From positions 3,973,001 through 4,037,000 of the forward strand of contig NZ_CP133782.1 of NCBI RefSeq assembly GCF_034351645.1: a stretch of DNA of 64,000 nt, read 5' to 3'. The DNA comes from Pseudomonas sp. DC1.2. Lineage in GTDB: Bacteria; Pseudomonadota; Gammaproteobacteria; Pseudomonadales; Pseudomonadaceae. Positions 56,915 to 64,000 of the stretch are shown one piece after another. Below the pieces are notes generated by a model. That model ran no database searches. It saw only the letters and a program-made list of their open reading frames with translations, and was not told the origin of the DNA. The stretch's first letter is position 1. Every line of letters begins with the position of its first letter. A program made the position numbers and the translations under genes.

Positions 56915-57808
56915 TCAAGCCATCGCCTGAACCTGAAGCGTTGCTGACGGATACACCGCCTGCTGCTGCTCAATCCACGCATTCAGATTGGCCCCCAGCA
57001 TGCCTTTGCGCCACATCAGCCAGGTCGTCGCGCGGGCAAAAGGTTCAGCCAACGGGTGGACCGCAACGCTTTCACGACCCGGCAGACTGGCCAGCATGGA
57101 CTCCGACATCAGCGCCACCCCCGAGCCGGCAATCACACACGCCAGCATCCCCGGGTAGGACTCAATCTCCATGGCTCGGCCCATGGCTGCGTGGTCATGA
57201 GCAAACCAGGCCTCCAGGCGCATCCGGTAGGAACAGCCCCGACGGAAGGTAAACACTGAGCGCCCTTCCACATCCAGAGCGTTGCGCACCGGAGGGTGAT
57301 CAGCCTCGCTGATCAGTACCAGCCGTTCCTCGCACAGTGGCACCCCATCGAGGCCGGCCAGCTCCAGCGGGCCGTCCACCAACGCTGCATCGAGGCGCCC
57401 GGTGAGCAAGCCTTCGAGTAACTCGCCACTCGGCCCGGACTGCACTTGCAGGTTCACCGCCGGATAAGTGCGGTGGTAACGGGCCAACAGTCCCGGCAGG
57501 TGGATAGCGGCCGTGCTGTACATGGTGCCGAGCACGAAGTCACCGGCCGGTTGCCCGCCCTGCACGGCAGCATGGGCTTCGTCGTGCAAGGCGAACAGTC
57601 TGGCGGTGTAGTCCAGCAAGACTTTTCCCGCAGGCGACAGCTGCAAACGCTGACGCTCGCGCACGAATAGCTCCACACCAAGTTGCTCTTCCAACTGTTT
57701 AAGCCGGGTCGAAAGGTTCGACGGCACCCGGTGCAGGCGTTCGGCTGCACGAGTGATGGATCCCTCTTGGGCGACAGCTTGAAAGATCCGCAGTTGGCTA
57801 AATTCCAC
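56915..57808 (-). CDS. LysR-family regulator (PA1413-like)
   Basis: A 297-residue LTTR with HTH (FSQLRIFQAVAQEGSITRAA, HRVPSNLSTRLKQLEEQLG) and a co-inducer domain (TMYSTAAIHLPGLLARYHRTYP onward). I chose the GTG at 57806-57808, which has GGAG six bases upstream. A TTG four codons earlier is less likely. It is divergent from the MFS gene with about 100 bases between and probably controls it. Confidence 0.88.
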   Translation of the reverse strand: MEFSQLRIFQAVAQEGSITRAAERLHRVPSNLSTRLKQLEEQLGVELFVRERQRLQLSPAGKVLLDYTARLFALHDEAHAAVQGGQPAGDFVLGTMYSTAAIHLPGLLARYHRTYPAVNLQVQSGPSGELLEGLLTGRLDAALVDGPLELAGLDGVPLCEERLVLISEADHPPVRNALDVEGRSVFTFRRGCSYRMRLEAWFAHDHAAMGRAMEIESYPGMLACVIAGSGVALMSESMLASLPGRESVAVHPLAEPFARATTWLMWRKGMLGANLNAWIEQQQAVYPSATLQVQAMA

Positions 57809-57911
57809 TGCATTCTCCAAAAAAGAACAAGTTGCTCACTATTATTCATTTTTAAAGAAAGTCAATCAGTCCTAGCCTGACGGTCATTGATCCTCTGCTG
57901 GAACTCAAATC

Positions 57912-59090
57912 ATGTCACCACTGATTCGCTTACTCGCCAGTTTTATCGCCTTGATGATGGCCATGGGCATCGGTCGTTTCGCCCTTACTCCACAACTGCC
58001 GCACCTGCTCAGCGAAGGCCAGATTGACCTGACAGCCGCCGGCCTGATCGCGGCGGCCAACTACCTCGGCTACTTCGTCGGTGCGGTGGACGCTATGTTC
58101 GCTCGCCGCCCCGGACAAGTCCGCGGACGTTTACTCGCGGGGTTGTGGCTCTGCGTCTTGCTGACGCTCGCCTCTTACTGGGCCAACGGCTTCTGGGCTC
58201 ATCTGGTACTGCGCTTTGGCACCGGCGTGGCCAGCGCCTGGGTGCTGGTGATGATCACCGCGCTGAGTCAACCCCTGGCGGCGGCAGCCGGACGTCCTCG
58301 ACTGGGCGCACTGGTATTTGCCGGGCCGGGGCTAGGGATTTTTCTGACAGGGTTGTTAGCCTTAGGCTCGAACCTGCTGGGGCAAACGTCGGCGACCTTA
58401 TGGCTGCTGTATGCCGCTGTCGGTCTGGTGATGCTGCTGGTGATTCTGCCCTTCCTGCCGCAACCAATCGCGCCCGTTGCCGCGCCAACTGGCGGTGCGG
58501 CGAGCCAGCAAGGCATCGGCCGCTTAGGGGTGGTCTATGGTTTGTTCGGTTTGGGCTACATCATTCCCGCCACTTTCCTCTCGCAAATGGCCAGTGCGCA
58601 GTTCAAAGGAGAGTGGCAGGCAGACCTGTTCTGGCCATGCTTCGGCCTCGCAGCCGCTATCGGTGTGGTGTTAGTGAGTCTGCGCCGGCACAACCCAAAC
58701 ACCACTCAGCGTTGGCTGATGGCGATGTTATGGCTGCAAGCCGCCGGGGTGTTCGCCTGCTTGCTGGGCAGCGGTGCTGGCCTGGCGCTAGGCGTGATCC
58801 TTTGCGGCACGCCATTTCTGGCCTCTATGCAACTGGTGATGCAACGCTCCAGGGAACTGGCGCCCCAAGCGACCCAGCGCAACGCCGGGTTGCTCACCGC
58901 ATGCTTTGCCGTCGGTCAGCTGTGCGGACCACTGCTGGCCGCGCTGAGCAGCCATTTCAGCGGCGGTCTACACCCTGCGCTGGTGTTTGCCGGCAGCGGG
59001 CTGCTGATCGCCGGAGGTCTGTTGCTGAATCCGATCAATGCTGGCCGAGGGCTTTGCGCAAACGGCGGCGCACCCACTGCTCAGCACTGA
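57912..59090 (+). CDS. YbfB/YjiJ-family MFS transporter
   Basis: A 392-residue major facilitator with 12 predicted helices. The first-helix motif MAMGIGRFALTPQLPHLL is typical of the YbfB/YjiJ family, and ARRPGQVRGRLLAGLWLCVL follows. Substrate unknown. Its last 56 bases overlap the convergent DMT gene. The ATG has a weak upstream GGAAC. Confidence 0.87.
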   Translation: MSPLIRLLASFIALMMAMGIGRFALTPQLPHLLSEGQIDLTAAGLIAAANYLGYFVGAVDAMFARRPGQVRGRLLAGLWLCVLLTLASYWANGFWAHLVLRFGTGVASAWVLVMITALSQPLAAAAGRPRLGALVFAGPGLGIFLTGLLALGSNLLGQTSATLWLLYAAVGLVMLLVILPFLPQPIAPVAAPTGGAASQQGIGRLGVVYGLFGLGYIIPATFLSQMASAQFKGEWQADLFWPCFGLAAAIGVVLVSLRRHNPNTTQRWLMAMLWLQAAGVFACLLGSGAGLALGVILCGTPFLASMQLVMQRSRELAPQATQRNAGLLTACFAVGQLCGPLLAALSSHFSGGLHPALVFAGSGLLIAGGLLLNPINAGRGLCANGGAPTAQH

Positions 59091-59967
59091 CAAACGTGAT
59101 ACCCAACAACACCAGCACCGCGCCGATAACGAAATTGAAGCTGAGCGCTTCGCCGAGCAACACCACACCGAACGTGACGCCAAACAGCGGCGTCATGAAC
59201 GAAAACACCGCCAGATTCGCCGCCAGATAACGGCGTAGTAACCAGAACCACGTCAGGTAACTGAAGAAGGACACCACCAGTCCCTGAAACAGCACACTGG
59301 CCACCGCCACGGTCGTCAAGCTGACATGAGTCACCTGGCCACTGAGCACTGCAATCAGCAACAGGCCGACAAAACCAACGATCAATTGATAGAACAGGGT
59401 CAGGGTCACCGGTGCTTCCGACAGGCGAGAGGCTCGCACAACCACCGTGGTCGCGCCCCATGAGGCACCCGCCAGAACGCCCAAGGCATCACCCAGCAAC
59501 ATACGGTGATCAAGGTGATCCCAGGAAACACCACCGGCAAACGCAACGGCAATCCCGACGAAAGCGAGAAAGATCCCCAGCCATTGAACCGGTCTTAAAC
59601 GCTCACTGGGCAACAGCCAATGAACGCCCAGCGCGGTGAAGATCGGCGCGGTGTAAAGAAACACCGACATGTGCGCCGCAGTGGTCAGCTGCAAGCCTTC
59701 GGAAATGAAGTAAAACTCCAGACCAAAAAGCGCTCCCGCCAGCAGTCCGGCACGCCAGGTGTCGCCCACTTGGTCCCAACCGCCCTTCCAGCAGATGAGA
59801 AGTCCTACGAGCAACGCGGAAATACCTGAGCGCCCCGCCGCCTGCATGACCGGAGCGATGTCCGGCGCCGCCCATTTGATCATCACCTGCTGCACGCCCC
59901 AGATCAGGCACAAACCCATCATCACTTGCAGCGCAAACCCGTCGGCGCTACGCCGGGTGGCGCTCAC
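59035..59967 (-). CDS. DMT/EamA-family exporter
   Basis: A 310-residue transporter with ten predicted helices in two EamA repeats (LIWGVQQVMIKWAAPDIAP in the first; GASWGATTVVVRASRL in the second). Such proteins usually export amino acids or related metabolites. The GTG at 59965-59967 with GAGGTG upstream is the likely start, as the extra upstream residues are not hydrophobic or conserved in type. The 3' end overlaps the MFS gene by 56 bases. Confidence 0.87.
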   Translation of the reverse strand: MSATRRSADGFALQVMMGLCLIWGVQQVMIKWAAPDIAPVMQAAGRSGISALLVGLLICWKGGWDQVGDTWRAGLLAGALFGLEFYFISEGLQLTTAAHMSVFLYTAPIFTALGVHWLLPSERLRPVQWLGIFLAFVGIAVAFAGGVSWDHLDHRMLLGDALGVLAGASWGATTVVVRASRLSEAPVTLTLFYQLIVGFVGLLLIAVLSGQVTHVSLTTVAVASVLFQGLVVSFFSYLTWFWLLRRYLAANLAVFSFMTPLFGVTFGVVLLGEALSFNFVIGAVLVLLGITFVSAEQWVRRRLRKALGQH

Positions 59968-60132
59968 CGGAACACCTCGATAACACAATCCATGGCAATG
60001 ACTCGACAGTAAAAGCAAAGCCCCGACCCTCGTGTTAAGCAACGCGGGCCAGGGCGAAAAATTATGCTGTCGATTATCAACCAAATGGCCAGAAAATGCC
60101 GCCAGCCACAGACCTTTAAATACCTCGTTGCG

Positions 60133-61578
60133 TCAGGCTGACGTGACCAATGCAACAGATTGCTGTGCCTGTTCGCGCTTAGCCAGAACGAAGAACAGCA
60201 GACCACCTAGAAAGCAGCCAGTGAACCAGGCGAAGTTGGCCATCGGTTGCAGTACCGGAATGAAGGTAATGGTTACGCCGACCAAGGTCGCCGGAATCAG
60301 TGCCTTGACCGCCGTCCAGTTGACCCCGCCGCTGTAGTAATACTTCCCGCTCGGGCCGTCATTAAACAGGGCGTCAACGTCGATCTGCTGCTGCTTGATC
60401 CAGTAGTAATCCACGAGCAAAATCCCGAACAACGGTCCGATGAACGCAGCCAGCACATCGAGGGTGTAGTGAATCACTTCGGGGTTGTTGAACAGGTTCC
60501 ACGGGGTGATGAAAATCGACGCCAAGGCGGCGATCATGCCGCCAGCACGCCAACTGATTTTGCTCGGTGCAACGTTGGCGAAGTCAAACGCCGGAGACAC
60601 AAAGTTCGCGACGATGTTGATGCCGATGGTCGCGGTGACGAAAGCGAAGGCACCCAGCAGCACAGCCACGTTGTTGTCGATGCGTGAGACGGTGGCGATC
60701 GGGTCGTGAAGCATTTCACCGAACACCGGCAAGGTGCCGGAAACAATCACCACAGCCACCAGCGAAAACGCCAGAAAATTCACCGGCAACCCCCAGAAAT
60801 TGCCCCGGCGTACATCGTTCATGCTGCGGCAGTAACGGCTGAAGTCGCCGAAATTCAAGGTCGGGCCAGAGAAATACGACACCACCAGTGCCATCGCGAC
60901 AATCACCTGACCGAACGCTTCCCAGCCGGACAGGGATTTTTCAGCAAGGGTAAAGCTGATGTTGCTCCAACCTGCCTGCCAGACTATCCAGCCGGCGAGC
61001 ATGAACATCACGCCATACACCACAGGGCCTGCCCAGTCGATGAAACGTCGGATCGACTCCATACCGGTCCAGAACACCAGCGCTTGAACTAACCACAGGC
61101 TCAGAAAACCGAACCACCCTAAGTAGGACAAACCAGCGAAGTGGGGTTCAGCGTAGGCCGCCATCGAAGGAAAAAACCGCAACACGACGATGATCAGAGC
61201 GCTCGACGCCAGATAAGTCTGAATCCCATACCAGGCCACCGCGATCAGCCCCCTAATCACCGCAGGAATATTCGCCCCGAAGACACCGAACGCCAACCGG
61301 CAAATCACCGGGTAGGGCACCGCGGCTTGCTGACTCGGCCTGGCCACCAGGTTGGCGATCACCTGCACGATGCAAATCCCGCCGAGCAAGGCAATCAACA
61401 CCTGCCAACTGGCCAGCCCCAACGCGAACAAACTGGCGGCGAATACGTACCCTCCGACGCTATGCACGTCGCTCATCCAAAAAGCGAAAATGTTGTACCA
61501 ATTCCATTTTTGCGGCAGCGGCCCCAGGTCTTGGTTATACAAGCGGGGGCTGTAGCCGTTGGGCATTTTCTCGGTCAT
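60133..61578 (-). CDS. NCS1 nucleobase/hydantoin/allantoin permease
   Basis: A 481-residue permease with 12 helices and the NCS1 Hyu/allantoin branch features (YNQDLGPLPQKWNWYNIFAFWMSDVHSVGGY, then GPTLNFGDFSRY and NIVANFVSPAFDFANVAPSKISW). It probably takes up hydantoins, allantoin or uracil. The ATG at 61576-61578 has AGGAG seven bases upstream. The upstream 290-base region has two GTATAC palindromes (61656 and 61811). No catabolic enzyme is nearby. Confidence 0.9.
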   Translation of the reverse strand: MTEKMPNGYSPRLYNQDLGPLPQKWNWYNIFAFWMSDVHSVGGYVFAASLFALGLASWQVLIALLGGICIVQVIANLVARPSQQAAVPYPVICRLAFGVFGANIPAVIRGLIAVAWYGIQTYLASSALIIVVLRFFPSMAAYAEPHFAGLSYLGWFGFLSLWLVQALVFWTGMESIRRFIDWAGPVVYGVMFMLAGWIVWQAGWSNISFTLAEKSLSGWEAFGQVIVAMALVVSYFSGPTLNFGDFSRYCRSMNDVRRGNFWGLPVNFLAFSLVAVVIVSGTLPVFGEMLHDPIATVSRIDNNVAVLLGAFAFVTATIGINIVANFVSPAFDFANVAPSKISWRAGGMIAALASIFITPWNLFNNPEVIHYTLDVLAAFIGPLFGILLVDYYWIKQQQIDVDALFNDGPSGKYYYSGGVNWTAVKALIPATLVGVTITFIPVLQPMANFAWFTGCFLGGLLFFVLAKREQAQQSVALVTSA

Positions 61579-61655
61579 CGCGGGGCTCCTCGAAAGTACA
61601 GGCAAGGCCCCCGAGATTGATGTGGCGACCACACTGCACACGGGAGCTGGCATGG

Positions 61656-61667
61656 TTTGTATACGAA
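61656..61667. promoter_or_regulatory. TTTGTATACGAA palindrome
   Basis: A GTATAC-centred palindrome 78 bases upstream of the NCS1 ATG. The T-x-GTATAC-x-A form resembles operators of GntR-family FadR-like regulators, though one base shorter than the usual spacing. Confidence 0.45.
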
Positions 61668-61810
61668 TTGCCACGCAGAATGCGTGCCAAATGAGCAGAA
61701 GGTGTGACAGTGATGGCTTTCAGACCAGAAAATGACCTGGTACTGAAACCTTCTAAAAAGAATTTTTGCTCACGAACAGGGCGTTCGCGCCTACAAATAG
61801 TGCAGATTTT

Positions 61811-61822
61811 TCTGTATACAAC
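61811..61822. promoter_or_regulatory. TCTGTATACAAC palindrome
   Basis: A second copy of the GTATAC palindrome, 155 bases upstream of the first, also in the region before the NCS1 gene. Two matching sites in one intergenic region support a regulator of this permease that may loop or bridge them. Confidence 0.4.
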
Positions 61823-61871
61823 CGTAATCACTGACTGCTGCTCGCGAAGGCATTCGACCCGTCAGCAAAAA

Positions 61872-62282
61872 TTACAGTTGGGTGTTGGCCCTTCTGTTCG
61901 CCACAAAAAACCCGAACGTACACGCCACACACGTCGCAACAGCGCCCCAAGCCATATCCATTGCAGCTAACTGCGCCGACCAGCCTTTCAGCGTCGCCCA
62001 GTTGCTCAGGTCATACGTGCCGTAAGCCACCAACCCCAGCAACGCGCCCAAACGCGCGGCGCGCTGCCAAGAACTCGACGGCAATACCACGAACACCACA
62101 CACCCGATCACATAAAGGAGATAGAACACCGCTGCCGGGGCCAGCAGCGGTTGGTCGAGCATCAGCCCGCCGAGCAGCGCCCGGTAGGTCGGCGCCATCA
62201 AAACGCCGAGCCAGACGCCATCGAGTACGAGAAACGCAAGCAAGGTGCCAGCGTAGGCAAACAACGCTTTTTTCATAGCCAT
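61872..62282 (-). CDS. DUF2177 family membrane protein
   Basis: A 136-residue protein with four predicted helices and the DUF2177 pattern (LDGVWLGVLMAPTYRALLGGLM; GLVAYGTYDLSNWATLKGW). The function is unknown. It may start at 62282 or two codons later at 62276; both ATGs share a GG-rich upstream stretch. The 3' end is 293 bases from the NCS1 ATG. Confidence 0.87.
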   Translation of the reverse strand: MAMKKALFAYAGTLLAFLVLDGVWLGVLMAPTYRALLGGLMLDQPLLAPAAVFYLLYVIGCVVFVVLPSSSWQRAARLGALLGLVAYGTYDLSNWATLKGWSAQLAAMDMAWGAVATCVACTFGFFVANRRANTQL

Positions 62283-62322
62283 CCAACCCCATGTGATCGA
62301 CCTACATGGGGCCGACGAAAGG

Positions 62323-63159
62323 TCAGCTTAGTTCAATGCGATCGGCATGAATTACAATCTGGCCGTTCTTGTACAACGCGCCAATAGCCTTCTTGAAATT
62401 ACCTTTGCTGACACCGAACATGCTGCTGATCAGCGTAGGATCGCTCTTGTCGCTGATGGGCAGGGTGCCGTTGTTATCGCGCAACTTGCTGAGGATTTTC
62501 GAGTTCAGACTGGTCGCAGCTTCCTCGCCCACCGGTTGCAGGCTGAGGCTGATCTTGCCGTCGGGACGGACTTCCTTGATAAAGCCCTTCTCTTCTTTAC
62601 CGGCCCGCATGAACTTGAAAATTTCGTTCTTGTGGATCAGGCCCCAGTGTTTGTTATTGATGATTGCCTTGAAGCCCATGTCGGTGGCTTCGGCAACCAG
62701 CAGATCAACTTCTTGGCCGGCGGTGTAGTTGGCCGGGGTTTTGTCCAGATAGCGATCCAGGCGCGCAGTGGCGGTGATGCGACGGGTATGCTTGTCGAGA
62801 TAGACATGCACCACCACATACTCACCCGCGGTCATCTGACGCTTTTCTTCGGAGTACGGAAGCAACAGGTCTTTGGGCAGGCCCCAATCCAGGAAGACGC
62901 CAATGCTGTTGACTTCAACGACTTTCAAACTGGCGAATTCACCGACCTGAACTTTCGGTGTTTCGGTAGTTGCGATGAGCTTGTCATCGCTGTCCAGATA
63001 AACAAAAACGTTGAGCCAGTCTTCATCTTCGCTGGGAATATCTTTGGGGATATAACGATTAGGCAGGAGGATTTCCCCGTCCGCACCACCGTCCAGGTAT
63101 AAACCGAAGTTAGTGTGTTTAACCACTTGCAAACTGTTGTAACGCCCGACTAAAGCCAT
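62323..63159 (-). CDS. CvfB-like protein with S1 RNA-binding domains
   Basis: A 278-residue protein built of three S1-like domains (ALVGRYNSLQVVKHTNFGLYL at the start; VNSIGVFLDWGLPKDLLLP; VAEATDMGFKAIINNKHWGLIH) and a C-terminal winged helix (ISSMFGVSKGNFKKAIGALYKNGQI). CvfB in staphylococci affects virulence gene expression by RNA binding, and the Pseudomonas role is unknown. The ATG at 63157-63159 has GAGGG upstream. The upstream 352-base gap (to 63511) shows no gene. Confidence 0.9.
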   Translation of the reverse strand: MALVGRYNSLQVVKHTNFGLYLDGGADGEILLPNRYIPKDIPSEDEDWLNVFVYLDSDDKLIATTETPKVQVGEFASLKVVEVNSIGVFLDWGLPKDLLLPYSEEKRQMTAGEYVVVHVYLDKHTRRITATARLDRYLDKTPANYTAGQEVDLLVAEATDMGFKAIINNKHWGLIHKNEIFKFMRAGKEEKGFIKEVRPDGKISLSLQPVGEEAATSLNSKILSKLRDNNGTLPISDKSDPTLISSMFGVSKGNFKKAIGALYKNGQIVIHADRIELS

Positions 63160-63511
63160 TTCCAATACCCTCATTGCGTGGGCGGCATTCTACCCGGTTT
63201 TGCCGTTCGCGCTCGCTAGCCGGCCCGGTGGCGCAAGAAAATCTCTGCGAACCCCTTAATTTCGGTGGATTCCCCGACATGCATCAGGCCGCTCGTCTGA
63301 CCAAATCGGCGTTCATGGCCACTGTCCGCCCTGCCTAAAATGCTTTGCGCTAACTCACGTTCTTATTTAAAACAGCGGCTTAGCAGGGTATTTCGAACAA
63401 TAACTTGTGAGTAATCGAGCGATATCCTCGGTTATTTCAGGGGGATATTTACCAAGCAATTGTCAAGTATTTCCTGTACGATGCTTGGCCAAGTTAATTT
63501 TCTATAGGTTA
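63160..63511. other. Gene-free stretch between CvfB gene and small plus-strand gene
   Basis: This 352-base segment has no convincing ORF, RNA or terminator. Its right half is AT-rich and holds TTGTCA near 63461, which could be part of a promoter for the small gene at 63512, but I see no well-spaced -10 box. Confidence 0.5.
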
Positions 63512-63700
63512 ATGGCCGCCATGCGTGTAAAAGCATCCAACAGCAAAGCAAAGCCAGCTCCAGCCGTTGAAACCAGCGAATCGATCAACAACCAGATTGC
63601 TGCGTTCCTGAAGTCTGGCGGCGAGATTCAGCAAATTGCCAAAGGCGTCAGCGGCCAAACGTTCGGCCCGTCAAAACAGATTACTCTGGGCAAAAAGTAA
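63512..63700 (+). CDS. Small conserved basic protein of unknown function
   Basis: A 62-residue protein: a Lys/Ala/Pro-rich N-terminal third (about residues 4-20, likely disordered) and a conserved C-terminal part with FLKSGGEIQQIAKGVSGQ. This GG-x-I-x2-I-x2-G-x-SG pattern recurs in small Pseudomonas and phage proteins, some of them DNA- or RNA-polymerase-linked, so a nucleic-acid role is possible. I do not recognise it. The ATG at 63512 has AGG upstream; another ATG lies three codons later. Confidence 0.7.
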   Translation: MAAMRVKASNSKAKPAPAVETSESINNQIAAFLKSGGEIQQIAKGVSGQTFGPSKQITLGKK

Positions 63701-63721
63701 CCCTGCGCGTCACCTGGTCCC

Positions 63722-63749
63722 TAAGCGCTTTGAACATCGAAGCGCTTGG
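63722..63749. repeat. Inverted repeat after the small gene
   Basis: AAGCGCTT occurs twice around TGAACATCG, each copy self-complementary and also complementary to the other. With no T-run, it is a weak hairpin at most. Confidence 0.35.
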
Positions 63750-63907
63750 ACTGGAACCCTTGTATCCCCCCCGCTAAAACAACCCATGTTGCAAAAATCG
63801 ACGAACGGCCCTCAAAACCGAGTATTCGCCGGTATGCTTGCACACGTCTAGATCAAGCGTTTCGACAGGTTTCTGATTCCTGCTCCTCGCTGTTCATGGA
63901 GTGACGC

Positions 63908-64000
63908 ATGCTCAAATCCTCCTGCTTAATGTTCGCCACCCTGCTGTCGTGTTCAGTCGCTCACGCGCAAATCTTCCAGCGAGAACTGGGCGACTTCGAC
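63908..64000 (+). CDS. Secreted protein, 5' end only (cut by window edge)
   Basis: Thirty-one codons are visible. They begin with a Sec signal peptide, LKSSCLMFATLLSCSVAHAQ, with a signal peptidase I site at AHA-Q, then IFQRELGDFD. GGAG sits six bases before the ATG. There is no lipobox at the cleavage site. The mature part is too short to classify. Confidence 0.75.
   Translation, partial: MLKSSCLMFATLLSCSVAHAQIFQRELGDFD

Noticed and set aside
61835..61870. Further REP element near TGCTCGCGAAGG
   Set aside because: The second arm is missing and the match covers only about 12 bases.

Overview
The window is chromosomal DNA from a Pseudomonas of the fluorescens complex. Gene order and encoded proteins match the Pseudomonas core blocks known in P. 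aeruginosa PAO1 as PA2957-PA2986, PA2811-PA2820 and PA1413-PA1422, and fluorescens-type REP palindromes are present. These PAO1 correspondences come from memory, not a search. I see no insertion sequence, prophage, CRISPR array or rRNA.

Region 1 (1-16030, almost all minus strand) is an envelope and fatty-acid housekeeping block: a lipoprotein, moaA, a TetR regulator, the sRNA gene rgsA, tatD, pilZ, holB, tmk, mltG, pabC, fabF, acpP, fabG, fabD, plsX, rpmF, yceD, then yceF (plus), sppA, a HAD phosphatase and rluC. The yceD-rpmF-plsX-fabD-fabG-acpP-fabF order couples ribosomal protein L32, phospholipid acylation and fatty-acid synthesis. A near-consensus promoter places the yceD start codon at or within a few bases of the transcript start. 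RgsA carries a stretch almost fully complementary to the acpP ribosome-binding site.

Region 2 (16060-34053) starts with the rne promoter, a leader of about 640 nt and RNase E. Next come a four-gene periplasmic molybdenum hydroxylase operon (2Fe-2S subunit, Tat-exported catalytic subunit, XdhC-like and MocA-like maturation factors) and the set murB, LMW phosphatase, kdsB, ycaR, lpxK, exbD, exbB, comEC. An attenuator-like terminator lies directly before exbB. A DUF2062 protein and an ABC-2 exporter pair follow.

Region 3 (34187-49536) holds a GST, a transglutaminase-like protein, the acyl-CoA dehydrogenase FadE and a LysR regulator. Divergent from that regulator is a compact operon of an AlaX-type tRNA-editing protein, a WelO5-like Fe(II)/2-oxoglutarate oxygenase and a LysE-type exporter. 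This is the most interesting set in the window: it has the parts needed to make a modified amino acid, keep it out of protein and export it. A duplicated tRNA-Glu/tRNA-Gly pair, an HBM-type chemoreceptor, a MocR regulator and two oxidoreductases complete the region.

Region 4 (49579-64000) holds a DTW tRNA-modifying enzyme, the 4-guanidinobutyrate locus (gbuR, gbuA, a SnoaL-like protein, two transporters) with a clear operator-like dyad, a metallo-beta-lactamase-fold enzyme, a 42-residue PA1414-like protein, a LysR/MFS pair, a DMT exporter, an NCS1 permease with upstream GTATAC palindromes, a DUF2177 protein, a CvfB-like S1 protein, a small unknown protein and the start of a secreted protein.
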